This document shows positions 1-6,881 of a DNA stretch of 15,116 nucleotides, piece after piece (the first letter of the stretch is position 1; each line of letters starts with the position of its first letter). A program made the position numbers and the translations under genes. The notes below the pieces were generated by a model. It did not search any database and was not told the DNA's origin. It saw only the letters and a program-made list of their open reading frames with translations. The stretch is from CAZNFR01 sp964572225 (lineage in GTDB: Bacteria > Bacteroidota > Bacteroidia > Bacteroidales > GCA-2748055), in assembly GCA_964572225.1 (NCBI GenBank), contig CAZNFR010000084.1, forward strand, positions 1 to 15,116. The letters are read 5' to 3'.

Positions 1-312
1 AATAAGATTTTAAGGTTTTAAAAAAGACTTTCATTGGTTAATGGAAATTGAGGGGTGAATCTCGGTGGGTGAAGAGGGATTTTTTTCGTTGAATTTCAGA
101 ATCAATTGATGATTTGGCTATTCAGAGGGAGTCGCTTTATTCCTTGATGCATGAAGAATTAAGGGGTTATCGTAGTTGAGTTTTCAACTAAAAATATTCA
201 ATCATCTGTAAGATATTTATATACAGATTTATAAATGCCAAGAATGCCGTTATTAATGCCGTTATTAATGCTGTTATTAATGCCGTTATTTTTGGGCAGG
301 GGAGAAGGTAGT
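1..312. other. Gene-free stretch at left edge
   Basis: I see no supportable gene here. The stretch is AT-rich and lies downstream of the leftward operon that ends at 313. It holds an AT-rich inverted repeat (ATCTGTA at 204-210 against TACAGAT at 222-228, 11-nt loop) and a 12-bp tandem repeat at 244-291. Neither is followed by a T-tract on the minus strand, so I do not call a terminator for the operon. Confidence 0.5.
244..291. repeat. Tandem 12-bp repeat, four copies
   Basis: Four head-to-tail copies of ATGCCGTTATTA occupy 244-291. Copies 1 and 2 are identical, copy 3 has one change (ATGCTGTTATTA) and copy 4 has one (ATGCCGTTATTT). The repeat lies about 20 bp beyond the stop codon of the leftward TPR gene, outside any believable coding region. 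In the plus frame it reads as MPLL repeats, which is a by-product of the unit length being a multiple of three. Confidence 0.9.
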
Positions 313-1200
313 TTAATCACCCGGGGTATGGACCGGCAGCTTAAGTTTTTCCCGGTAGGGATCGAGGACCATCAGGACTTCAAGGTAAACCTCGTTTCGG
401 TTTTCGGCTCTTTTATAGCGGGCTATTTCCTCGGCTTTGTCGGATCCGCCGAGGAGGTATCGCTGGTACCAGGGCAGTAAGGTGAGCACTGCATCCAGAA
501 GGGAATACCGGAGTGCAACGATCACCATTCCGGTTCCGAGCCCGCCTACAAGGATCAGGGAATTGAGACCTTCCTTGAAATCGCCGCTAATCATTTGACC
601 AAGTCCGGGAATAAAGAGACTGAGGATGCCGATGGTATTTGGATTGGGTTTGTGGAAACGGCGGGGGTCGGAGAACAATTCCCTGATTTTTTCTTCGGCT
701 ATGCTGTCTCCTTCCACGATTTGAAGGAAGGATGAGAGGGACCTTTCGTAGTCTTCGAGTCCGAAATAGGAGATCGCCGTGTACAGGTGAATAACCTCCG
801 GGTAGAGTTCCCGGATGGCCGGTTCAAGAGAAAACAGGGACACCAGTGCCTTGTTGTATTGTCTGATATTGATAAAATGCTGAATTTCCGTAAGTCTGCA
901 GGTGAATCGTATCGTTGGTTTATCGGTAAGGAAATAGATCTGTTCGTAATACTGCAGGGCGAGTTCGTGGTCTCCCTCCTCGTAGAGTCCGTAGGCCAGC
1001 TTGAGGAGGATCTCCGGATTTTCATTGCGGGTATAAAAAAGGTATCGCTGGTATTCTTTTACAGCGCCCCTGTATTGCCCGGCGCTGTGAAGCGAATCGG
1101 CAATCCTGAGGGTGGTTTCCGGAATTACTTTTTGTCCGCAGACGGAAAAACTAATACCGGTCCAGATAAAAACCGACCAGATGATCCCGGTAATGTTCAT
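313..1200 (-). CDS. Exported TPR protein with C-terminal IPGxG membrane module
   Basis: A 295-aa protein of unknown function. Residues 1-22 form a signal peptide or N-terminal anchor (hydrophobic IIWSVFIWTGISFSVCG). Residues about 27-165 are helical with TPR-like spacing (AGQYRGAVKEYQRYL, EGDHELALQYYEQIY, LEDYERSLSSFLQIV). Residues 188-250 hold LSLFIPGLGQ (about 193-202) followed by hydrophobic stretches, resembling the IPGxGQ membrane modules of DUF5683/TM2-like proteins. It is the last gene of a four-gene leftward set; its start overlaps the end of the upstream gene by 50 nt, which suggests translational coupling, and the signal peptide supports this start. Its C-terminal module resembles that of the upstream neighbour, so the two are probably paralogues. 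A scaffold or assembly role in the envelope is inference only. Confidence 0.7.
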   Translation of the reverse strand: MNITGIIWSVFIWTGISFSVCGQKVIPETTLRIADSLHSAGQYRGAVKEYQRYLFYTRNENPEILLKLAYGLYEEGDHELALQYYEQIYFLTDKPTIRFTCRLTEIQHFINIRQYNKALVSLFSLEPAIRELYPEVIHLYTAISYFGLEDYERSLSSFLQIVEGDSIAEEKIRELFSDPRRFHKPNPNTIGILSLFIPGLGQMISGDFKEGLNSLILVGGLGTGMVIVALRYSLLDAVLTLLPWYQRYLLGGSDKAEEIARYKRAENRNEVYLEVLMVLDPYREKLKLPVHTPGD

Positions 1201-1975
1201 TCAGATGTTTATTATAATCTTTGGCGGCTTTTTGGGAGCCGTATATATTTCCGATGTAAAAACCTGCAGAAAAAGTGCCCATCACCCATCCGTACACACT
1301 CTCGGTTCCTTTTGCATGAAAGCCCCGGTAGCTCTGAAAAGCCGTAAGTCCGACAAAAAGCAGGGAGGTGAGTCCGTCTTTCCATCGTTTGGCGTAGAAC
1401 TTTCCTGCACCCGGAATAAGAGTGGAAAGGGTGGCTGCAAGGAAGGGGCTGAGGTAGTTATCGTCGGGAAGATCCAGGGTGAATGAATGAAGAGGCGTTT
1501 CCCGGATCCGCCATGCCTCCGACCGCACCCGGTCCCAGTTGTACTGAAGCATGTAATTGAGCATAAGGCTTTGATTGTAGAGTCCGGGAAAATCTGTGCT
1601 GTCGGGAACCTGTCCTTCCCTTAAAATGGGAGCGGATCCAAGCATTCGGATTTTCACCATTTCGGGATAATAAAGAGTCAAAGAGGTATCCCGGGCATCA
1701 AAGAATCGGGATGAAAACCCAAGCCCCGATTCAAGATCTTGTGCGAGTCTGAAGGATTCGAGCACTCTTTTTTTCAGGGAAGGATCTGCAGGACGCAGAT
1801 AGTGAAGTCTCAGATATTCCTGGGCTGCGTAATCGAATTGCCGTGTGTTGAACAGGTAATCTGCAAAGGCTTCGGCCTGATGGAAATCATCCGATTCGGC
1901 AGATTGCCCGGAGGAATGCACGGATGCGAAAAAAAAGACTATGATTATTGGGAGTAATTTATTCAACCGGGTCAA
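1151..1975 (-). CDS. Exported helical protein with IPGxG membrane module, paralogue of downstream gene
   Basis: A 274-aa protein without a recognised specific function. Residues 1-23 are a signal peptide (LLPIIIVFFFASVHSSGQ). Residues 30-160 are helix-rich with TPR-like pieces (EAFADYLFNTRQFDYAAQEYLRLHYL). Residues 175-245 contain LSTLIPGAGK (183-192), then KDGLTSLLFVGL and further hydrophobic segments. The pattern LSxxIPGxG, about eight residues, (K/E)(D/E)GLxSLxxVG is shared with the next gene downstream, which points to duplication. The start at 1975 overlaps the end of the yidD-like gene by 17 nt, and its own end overlaps the following gene by 50 nt. The tight packing with a YidD-domain gene suggests a shared envelope role; this is inference. 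Confidence 0.7.
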   Translation of the reverse strand: MTRLNKLLPIIIVFFFASVHSSGQSAESDDFHQAEAFADYLFNTRQFDYAAQEYLRLHYLRPADPSLKKRVLESFRLAQDLESGLGFSSRFFDARDTSLTLYYPEMVKIRMLGSAPILREGQVPDSTDFPGLYNQSLMLNYMLQYNWDRVRSEAWRIRETPLHSFTLDLPDDNYLSPFLAATLSTLIPGAGKFYAKRWKDGLTSLLFVGLTAFQSYRGFHAKGTESVYGWVMGTFSAGFYIGNIYGSQKAAKDYNKHLNEHYRDHLVGFYLDRY

Positions 1976-2351
1976 TATTTAGATTGGTCTTCCTGTCAAT
2001 ATCATAATAGCCGTAGGCAAGGGCGCTGCACCGTGTGATCCTGTCGAAGGATGCCATCAGACCCTTCAGCAGGCCTTTTTTATTGACGGATTCGATGGCA
2101 TAAACCGAGCAGGAGGGCGTAAAAACGCAGGAATTGATATCCTGGGAGGAGATGAACTCTTTGTAAAACATAAACAATACCGAGCTTACCGTTTTCAGTT
2201 CGTTACTATGATCAGTATGAATGCGAAAATCCTGTTCGTTGTGGGCAGGATTAAAATGACTGTTCATCTTCGACAAGAGATCAGTTTCCTGGGCGCTGAG
2301 GTTTACTGAAGTAAAGATCAGCATCAAAATGATAAAAATCCTGTGGTTCAC
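1959..2351 (-). CDS. YidD-domain protein with N-terminal signal sequence
   Basis: A 130-aa protein with the YidD (membrane protein insertion efficiency factor) signature in its C-terminal half: FYKEFISS (62-69), C75-VFTPS-C81, SVYAIESVNKKGLLKGLM, then DRITRC (103-108). Canonical YidD is about 70-90 aa, cytoplasmic and membrane-associated, and usually sits beside rpmH-rnpA-yidC. Here there is instead a hydrophobic N-terminus (IFIILMLIFTSVNLSA, 5-20) that looks like a signal peptide, about 40 linker residues, and no yidC nearby. The gene overlaps the upstream LolA-like gene by 71 nt; a start at Met10 (2324) would shorten this to 44 nt, but the full signal sequence favours 2351. The domain call is secure, the function of an exported version is not. 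Confidence 0.85.
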   Translation of the reverse strand: MNHRIFIILMLIFTSVNLSAQETDLLSKMNSHFNPAHNEQDFRIHTDHSNELKTVSSVLFMFYKEFISSQDINSCVFTPSCSVYAIESVNKKGLLKGLMASFDRITRCSALAYGYYDIDRKTNLNIDPVE

Positions 2352-2979
2352 GGCTGTTATATTTTATGTTCCGGTAGGTAGTTACGCGGTAACTCTCCTT
2401 TCCGTCCTTATAGGTAATTTCGGTGATCTTTCCCGGAAAGGGAACCCCTCCGGTAATATAATAATCTTCGAAGAATTGTTTTTTGACGATTTCTCCGGTG
2501 CGAGAGAAGAAGACCATCCCAAAGAGCTTGCCTTCGGTCATGGAAAGCAGGATTTTACCGGTAAGGTCTTTAAACCGGCCAATGGGTTGATAGGTGGAAA
2601 TGACCATATTATTATCCTGTTCCACTTTTTCAAGCTGGAAATTTTCGTCGTCTATCCCGAAATTTTTCAGGTTATGGGTAAGGGCCAGGTGGAAGATGGA
2701 GAACTCGGAGAGATTTGGAATGGTCTGACTGCTAACTACTTCTTCGTTTATCAGACGGTAAAGGGTGGTATCGTCGGTCACCCATACTTCTTTTTCCGGG
2801 AAGTGGTTGCGGTAGATGATCTGTCCCTCATTAAGATCGTAAAAGAATTCCCCCATCACCAGTTGGGAATGGGCGTCATCTTTTGATTTCAGGGAGTATT
2901 CGCCTTTGATGCGGTACACCGACTGACTTTGAGCGGTCAAAAGTGTAAATGAGACCAGCAATAATAAAATCCATTTCAT
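2281..2979 (-). CDS. Exported beta-rich protein, possibly LolA-like
   Basis: I chose the start at 2979, which gives MKWILLLLVSFTLLTAQSQS, a clean signal peptide and a 232-aa protein; an upstream in-frame ATG at 3015 would add 12 polar residues before it. The mature part is rich in alternating beta-strand patterns (GEFFYDLNEGQIIYRN, EVWVTDDTTLYRL, GKITEITYKDGKESYRVTTY) like the half-barrel LolA/LppX-type proteins that bind lipid or lipoprotein in the periplasm. I see no diagnostic motif, so the family call is weak. It is the first gene of the four-gene leftward set and overlaps the yidD-like gene by 71 nt. Confidence 0.6.
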   Translation of the reverse strand: MKWILLLLVSFTLLTAQSQSVYRIKGEYSLKSKDDAHSQLVMGEFFYDLNEGQIIYRNHFPEKEVWVTDDTTLYRLINEEVVSSQTIPNLSEFSIFHLALTHNLKNFGIDDENFQLEKVEQDNNMVISTYQPIGRFKDLTGKILLSMTEGKLFGMVFFSRTGEIVKKQFFEDYYITGGVPFPGKITEITYKDGKESYRVTTYRNIKYNSREPQDFYHFDADLYFSKPQRPGN

Positions 2980-3100
2980 AGGGCAAGGGTATTTCAGATA
3001 TTTCATCCCCGGCATGAAAGTAGAAAAGAGTTTTTACAATTTAAAGCCCGGATGAAAAAAACATGGTTTTTTAACGGGGAGGGCATATCTGAGATTGAGA

Positions 3101-3556
3101 TCAGTAGACGATCAAACCCTGGGAAATGAGGACTGCATACAGAACCACGGTAAACACACCAGCGGTTATACATCCGTTGAAAGCTTTTTTGGTCTCATCC
3201 CGGTCCTCTTCGGTGAGGAAATACACGATTGCCACTCCACCCACACCGAACAAGCAGCCCCAGATGTAGGAAGGGATGCCCAGGGGAGGCTCCGAGATCA
3301 TTCCGGAAAGTGCCAGGGAGCTGAGTAGTCCGGAGTTTATGCCCTCTTCGGTTGATTCCAGGTTGCCCTGGAGGAAGAGATCATTAAGTAGAATTCCCGG
3401 ATTTTCGAGAAGGTGATTTTCAAGTAGAGTCAGTTCCGATAGTTCCGCATTGACTTTGCAATTATCGTAAGTGAATAAACCGGAATTGGATGCATAGAGG
3501 GAATGGCCGAATGCGATCATGATTCCGGTCAGGGCAAAAAGCATACTTTTTTTCAT
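3101..3556 (-). CDS. Small membrane protein, EPPLGIPS-WGC family, copy 1
   Basis: A 151-aa protein of unknown function. Residues 1-22 are a signal peptide (MLFALTGIMIAFGHSLYA). Residues 23-88 form an acidic, soluble segment. The conserved core starts at EPPLGIPSYIWGC (89-101) and runs into a first membrane segment (about 97-114), a charged loop with DETKKAFNGC (120-129) and a second membrane segment (130-148). The core is nearly identical to that of the gene upstream at 3702-4142, so the two are tandem paralogues. Proteins with a similar PPLGIPxFxWGC core are, from memory, widespread in Bacteroidota and uncharacterised. The terminator at 3653-3676 separates it from its paralogue, so it probably has its own promoter (TAACTTTA on the minus strand at 3607-3600 is a candidate -7 box). 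Confidence 0.75.
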   Translation of the reverse strand: MKKSMLFALTGIMIAFGHSLYASNSGLFTYDNCKVNAELSELTLLENHLLENPGILLNDLFLQGNLESTEEGINSGLLSSLALSGMISEPPLGIPSYIWGCLFGVGGVAIVYFLTEEDRDETKKAFNGCITAGVFTVVLYAVLISQGLIVY

Positions 3557-3646
3557 GTGTGGGGAAAGGATTGGTTATAAATGATTCAGGTTCTATACTT
3601 AAAGTTAGCAATCCTTTGGAAAAAAAAGCATAAAAAAAGATTTCTT

Positions 3647-3676
3647 AACAAAAAAGCCATCCGTGGGGATGGCTTT
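3647..3676 (-). terminator. Rho-independent terminator of 3702-4142 gene
   Basis: A perfect 10-bp stem (AAAGCCATCC at 3653-3662 pairing with GGATGGCTTT at 3667-3676, 4-nt loop) is followed on the minus strand by TTTTTTGTT. It lies 26 nt past the stop codon of the leftward small membrane protein gene. Confidence 0.9.
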
Positions 3677-3701
3677 GATGGTATAGATATGATAAGAATC
3701 A

Positions 3702-4142
3702 TCAGAACCAATAGAAGCCCGATGCGGCGAATACAGTAAAGTAGAGAACCCCGTAGACAAGAGTGGATACGATACATCCATAAAATGCTTTTTTGGTTTC
3801 ATCACCGTCTTCAGCAACGAAATACACAATGGCAACCCCCACAACACCGAAAACGCAACCCCACAAGAATGAAGGAATACCCAAAGGAGGTTCTCCATAG
3901 GCAAATCCCATGGCGTTGGGACTGTAAAGGCTGAGTCCATTGAGAAGGGAATTGTTATTTTCGACCATCAGGGAAAGGGAGGTGGCCGGATTGTCCATTA
4001 CATAATTTTCAATTTCAGAGAGTTCGGAGAGGGCTGTGGTAACCGCGTTCTGATTATAACTGAACAGATCGCCGTCAGCAGCTGAAAGGGAACCTCCAAG
4101 TGCCAGGACTACCAGAAGGGAGAGGGTAAAGAGTTTTTTCAT
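3702..4142 (-). CDS. Small membrane protein, EPPLGIPS-WGC family, copy 2
   Basis: A 146-aa protein from the start at 4142, chosen because MKKLFTLSLLVVLALGGSLSA is a clean signal peptide and a good promoter lies just upstream; the open frame continues to 4307 but that extension is not protein-like and would cover the promoter. Residues 22-82 are a soluble segment, followed by EPPLGIPSFLWGC (84-96), a membrane segment (about 93-110), a loop with GDETKKAFYGC (113-123) and a second membrane segment (124-141). Two cysteines (C96, C123) and the whole core are shared with the downstream paralogue. The function is unknown. It diverges from the SPOR lipoprotein gene at 4301. Confidence 0.75.
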   Translation of the reverse strand: MKKLFTLSLLVVLALGGSLSAADGDLFSYNQNAVTTALSELSEIENYVMDNPATSLSLMVENNNSLLNGLSLYSPNAMGFAYGEPPLGIPSFLWGCVFGVVGVAIVYFVAEDGDETKKAFYGCIVSTLVYGVLYFTVFAASGFYWF

Positions 4143-4183
4143 TTTGCAGAGTTTTAAGGTTACGTGTTTTTGGTAAATCTGCA

Positions 4184-4214
4184 TAAATTTATGAAAAATG
4201 TGATTCAATGCAAA
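4184..4214 (-). promoter_or_regulatory. Bacteroidota-type promoter for 3702-4142 gene
   Basis: Reading the minus strand, TTTG (4214-4211) is followed after exactly 19 nt by TAAATTTA (4191-4184). This matches the Bacteroidota consensus TTTG-N19-21-TAnnTTTG with one mismatch in the last base. Transcription would start near 4178, giving a leader of about 36 nt to the ATG at 4142. Confidence 0.6.
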
Positions 4215-4300
4215 TAGTTTTTCACTGTTTATAACTCTTTCTTCAGGTTCCTTAAAACTCAGGGAATTATTTCTTTCTTTGCTTAACAAATCATACGGAT

Positions 4301-4726
4301 ATGACAAAATTGATAATCGCTTCAGTAGTTGTGGGATTGCTGGGTGCCTGCAGCGGACAAAAAGAAGTACAGAAATCGGCTGTGGAACTGAATTCGGTAC
4401 CGGTACAGGCAGAGGAAGTGAAACCGGTTGAAGTACCCGTGAAGGAAATTGAGGAAAAGCTGGTTGAGGTGGAGAAAACAGAGGAGGAGGATTTTAATTA
4501 CTATGTGATCATTGGCAGTTTCCGTAATAAGGACAATGCCGTGAAGTACCAGCAGGATATTTCACAAAAAGGATTCTCTCCCTATCTTTTGAAAAATGAA
4601 GAAGGCTTGTACCGGGTGGCTGTAAGGTCTTACAACGATATTGAGGCCGCCCGTTCAGAGGTAAGACGAATCAAAGTTGCTTTTCCGGAACACAATGATA
4701 CCTGGCTGCTGATCCGGATGAAGTGA
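4301..4726 (+). CDS. SPOR-domain lipoprotein
   Basis: A 141-aa lipoprotein. The N-terminus MTKLIIASVVVGLLGAC carries a lipobox (LGAC, lipidated Cys17). Residues 20-64 are a low-complexity linker rich in Glu, Val, Pro and Lys (KPVEVPVKEIEEKLVEVEK), suited to span the periplasm. Residues 65-141 are a SPOR domain: NYYVIIGSFRNKDNAVKYQQ, GFSPYLLKNEEGLYRVAV and an ARSEVRRIK helix. SPOR domains bind peptidoglycan strands stripped of stem peptides, often at division sites. The gene stands alone, divergent from the leftward small membrane protein, with about 160 bp between the two starts. TTTCTTTG at 4274-4281 could be its -7 box but lacks a matching -33 element. Confidence 0.9.
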   Translation: MTKLIIASVVVGLLGACSGQKEVQKSAVELNSVPVQAEEVKPVEVPVKEIEEKLVEVEKTEEEDFNYYVIIGSFRNKDNAVKYQQDISQKGFSPYLLKNEEGLYRVAVRSYNDIEAARSEVRRIKVAFPEHNDTWLLIRMK

Positions 4727-4794
4727 GGTAAACCTTAGGGACTATATTTTGGTTTAAGGGATTTTATTCCACATTCCGATGGGAAAATTCACGA

Positions 4795-5503
4795 TTATTC
4801 CGCGATTCGGTTTTTTTGATTTTTGAGAGACATTATTTCCTGCATGTCGGTGTCACTTAATTCGAAATCAAATATTTCCATATTTTCCTTCCTGTGATTT
4901 GCGCTTTCGGCTTTCGGGATCACTGATGTATGTCCAAGCTGAATGAGCCAGCGGAGGCTGACCTGGCTTGCTGTTTTATTATATTTTTTCCCGATTTTTT
5001 CAAGGACTGCATCATCGGTGAGGTCTCCCCGTTCAAGCGGACTGTATGCAGTTATGCTTGAGGAATATTTCTTTGCCACATTAAGGTTTTCGTACTGTGG
5101 ATTTTCCGGAGTAAATTTTACCTGATTGGTAAATACCGGGGCGGTATCCAGGGCTCTTTTAAATAGGTCGGATCTGAAGTTGCTTACGCCCAGATTCCGG
5201 ATCATGCCCTTTTCCTTTAATTCAATCATAGCCTCAAGGCAGCCTTCCAGGTTCATATCGGTTGTGGGCCAGTGGATCAGATAAAGGTCAACATAATCTG
5301 TCCGGAGTCTGGAAAGGCTCTCGGCCAGCGATTCCTTTATCGACCTCCTCTTCGTTGCCATAAACCTGTGCTGTGTCTATATGCCTGTATCCGAGATTAA
5401 GTGCGCTTTCCACACTGTCTGTGCATGCTTTTCCGGTGATTTCCCAGGTTCCGAATCCCAGTACCGGCATGATGCCTGAAATGTGTTGAATATTGTTTTT
5501 CAT
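4795..5503 (-). pseudogene. Aldo/keto reductase, broken by internal deletion and frameshift
   Basis: Two frames together spell one NADPH-dependent aldo/keto reductase. The 5' part (5503 to about 5340) gives MPVLGFGTWE...GYRHIDTAQVYGNEEEV, with catalytic Asp43 and Tyr48. The 3' part (about 5343-4795) gives IKESLAESLSRLRTDYVDLY LIHWP with the catalytic His, then GVSNF, QVKFTPENPQ, ITAYSPLERG and VIPKAES, the cofactor-binding end. In intact members about 30 residues lie between EEEVGKAI and the ESLxRLxTDYVD helix, including the catalytic lysine in the TTKVW segment. Those are missing and the frame changes there, so this is a net deletion not divisible by three, not a simple homopolymer slip. The product should be inactive. 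An assembly error is possible but less likely given the missing segment. Confidence 0.88.
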
Positions 5504-6062
5504 AATACTAATTTAAGTGTGACTTCCGGGTCAACCGGTGAGAATTTCTTTAACCGACCAACCTGCTATTACAACCCAAATTGCATACCACCGGAGGTAG
5601 TACCTTCGGATTGGCAGTCTAAGAGGGCATCCACGGAGTTTTAACGGGATTTGGGCCCCATTGAAATGTGTTGTTTTTGTGGACTGTTCCGGGAATTAAT
5701 TCTACAATGCCTTTCTGGTATAGTTTTTTCTGGTTTCCATAAGGATCCGGAAATTTTTATCCATTTTTCAATACCATTACTGTCTCATTAAAATCTAAAT
5801 GTGTCCTATGAAATATTTGAAATTTAGTTAGTTGCAGGTGTTTTACGATTAATAGGATTTCAATCTGCATTTTCGCTATTCCTAAAGAGATTAGCAAATG
5901 CAAAGGGATAAATAAATACGTTTTTGCTCAATGGGTATCCTTCATGGATAGGAATAGATATAACTACATTGTTCGCAAGTATAGCGGAGCCAAATTGTTT
6001 AATTTTTAATAACGTCCCATTTTTAATGGGACACTTGTGTTTCAATACCTAAAATCATTATT
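5504..6062. other. Gene-poor gap of about 560 bp
   Basis: I see no supportable gene here. One 61-codon open frame on the minus strand (5860-6045) has no recognisable motif or leader. The right end contains the palindrome upstream of the cupredoxin gene. There are no transposase remnants or tRNA-like structures that I can recognise. Confidence 0.5.
6014..6032. promoter_or_regulatory. Perfect palindrome in cupredoxin leader, possible operator
   Basis: GTCCCATT (6014-6021) and AATGGGAC (6025-6032) form a perfect 8-bp inverted repeat around TTT, 30 bp before the cupredoxin start. There is no T-tract on either side, so it is not a typical terminator. TAATTTTT (6000-6007) just upstream resembles a -7 box, which would place the palindrome at the transcript start, as expected for an operator or a 5' stabilising hairpin. 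Confidence 0.45.
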
Positions 6063-6512
6063 ATGAAAAAACTTAGATTAACAAGCCTGGTTGTTTTGTT
6101 ATGGCTCTTGTCATCGGGCCTGAATGCCCAGACAAAGACGATTTACATGGAAGGTCATGACAATATGAAATTCACCGTGGAAAAGATTACCGCCAAACCG
6201 GGAAGCGAAATTGAACTGACCCTGAAAACGGTCAGCTCACAACCCGCTGAGAGCATGGGGCATAATTTTGTACTTCTTAAAAAAGATACCGATGTGAATA
6301 CCTTTATAACCATGGGACAAAGGGAGAAGGACAATGAATACATTCATCCTTCGATGGAGAACCAGATACTTGCCGCAACCGGCATGCTGGCCGGAGGTGA
6401 AAAGGAGACCATCACCTTTACTGCACCTGAGGAGAAAGGGAGCTATACATACGTTTGTACCTTTCCCGCCCACTATTTTTCGGGAATGAAAGGGGTCCTG
6501 GTTGTCGAATAA
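6063..6512 (+). CDS. Exported blue copper protein, auracyanin/azurin-like
   Basis: A 149-aa cupredoxin exported by a signal peptide (MKKLRLTSLVVLLWLLSSGLNAQ, 1-23). The type-1 copper ligands are all visible: His67 in SMGHNFVLL, Cys132 in YVCTFPAHYFSGMKG, His137 and Met142. The Cys-4-His-4-Met spacing, with one residue more between His and Met than azurin, is the auracyanin arrangement. The closing strand GVLVVE is also typical. Such proteins carry single electrons between membrane complexes in the periplasm. Residues 55-125 keep the azurin-like loop (VNTFITMGQREKDNEYI). The gene stands alone on the plus strand, preceded by a palindrome at 6014-6032, and faces the leftward dodecin operon. Confidence 0.92.
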   Translation: MKKLRLTSLVVLLWLLSSGLNAQTKTIYMEGHDNMKFTVEKITAKPGSEIELTLKTVSSQPAESMGHNFVLLKKDTDVNTFITMGQREKDNEYIHPSMENQILAATGMLAGGEKETITFTAPEEKGSYTYVCTFPAHYFSGMKGVLVVE

Positions 6513-6524
6513 GAGGGGAATTAT

Positions 6525-6575
6525 AAAAAAAGATTGGAGACAGCAGGGTTTTTCAACCGCAGCCTGCCTCCAATC
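6525..6575 (-). terminator. Rho-independent terminator of dodecin operon
   Basis: GATTGGAG (6532-6539) and CTCCAATC (6568-6575) close a long stem that continues imperfectly inwards (CAGG/CCTG and GGTT/AACC). On the minus strand it is followed by seven T residues (6531-6525). It sits about 75 nt after the stop of the small protein gene. There is no T-tract on the plus strand, so for the cupredoxin transcript it is at most a stabilising hairpin. Confidence 0.85.
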
Positions 6576-6650
6576 AGCAATCACCCCTGTAAAACATTTC
6601 GATCAGCTTCTAAAACTTCACGAAATTTCCAATTAAGAAAAGAAAAATCA

Positions 6651-6851
6651 TTATCCCCAAATTTCGGTATCCGAATGTTTTTCGTTGTATCCGTAATTAT
6701 CGAATCTGGATTTCAGCCAGAGTTGGAGACTTCGGAATTCCTCTTCCGAGAGCCACTCTTTAGATTTTACAAGTTCCTTCTGAAATACTTCCCCTTTCCA
6801 GGAAATATTTTCAAACACCTTTTTCTGGTGTTCGAGCATTGAGTTTTTCAT
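6651..6851 (-). CDS. Small conserved-looking soluble protein
   Basis: A 66-aa acidic, helical protein of unknown function (HQKKVFENISWKGEVFQKEL, then KEWLSEEEFRSLQLWLKSRF). From memory, small Bacteroidota proteins with an LEHQ...VSxDxxLFxKEL.KS..WLxxEE..L..W pattern resemble it, which makes this a probable real gene. A second in-frame start at Met5 (6839) is possible. It follows the dodecin gene by 30 bp on the same strand and shares its terminator at 6525-6575, so the two likely form one transcript. Confidence 0.6.
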   Translation of the reverse strand: MKNSMLEHQKKVFENISWKGEVFQKELVKSKEWLSEEEFRSLQLWLKSRFDNYGYNEKHSDTEIWG

Positions 6852-6881
6852 AGGTTTCAGGATTTACAGTCAGTACAAACT

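Noticed and set aside
235..480. 81-codon plus-strand open frame beginning with MPLL repeats
   Set aside because: It is created by the 12-bp tandem repeat and then runs antisense through the end of the TPR gene; no leader or motif supports it.
787..1347. 186-codon plus-strand open frame
   Set aside because: Antisense to two well-supported exported proteins with signal peptides and repeats; the translation has no protein-like features.
2329..2886. 185-codon plus-strand open frame
   Set aside because: Antisense shadow of the LolA-like gene, whose signal peptide and strand pattern are convincing.
3055..3072. AAAAAAC/GTTTTTT hairpin after the 3101-3556 gene
   Set aside because: The stem is almost only A-T pairs around a 3-nt loop; it may help termination but cannot be separated from chance.
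5860..6045. 61-codon minus-strand open frame in the gene-poor gap
   Set aside because: No recognisable motif, no leader signal, and it would read across the palindrome at 6014-6032; not enough support to call it a gene.
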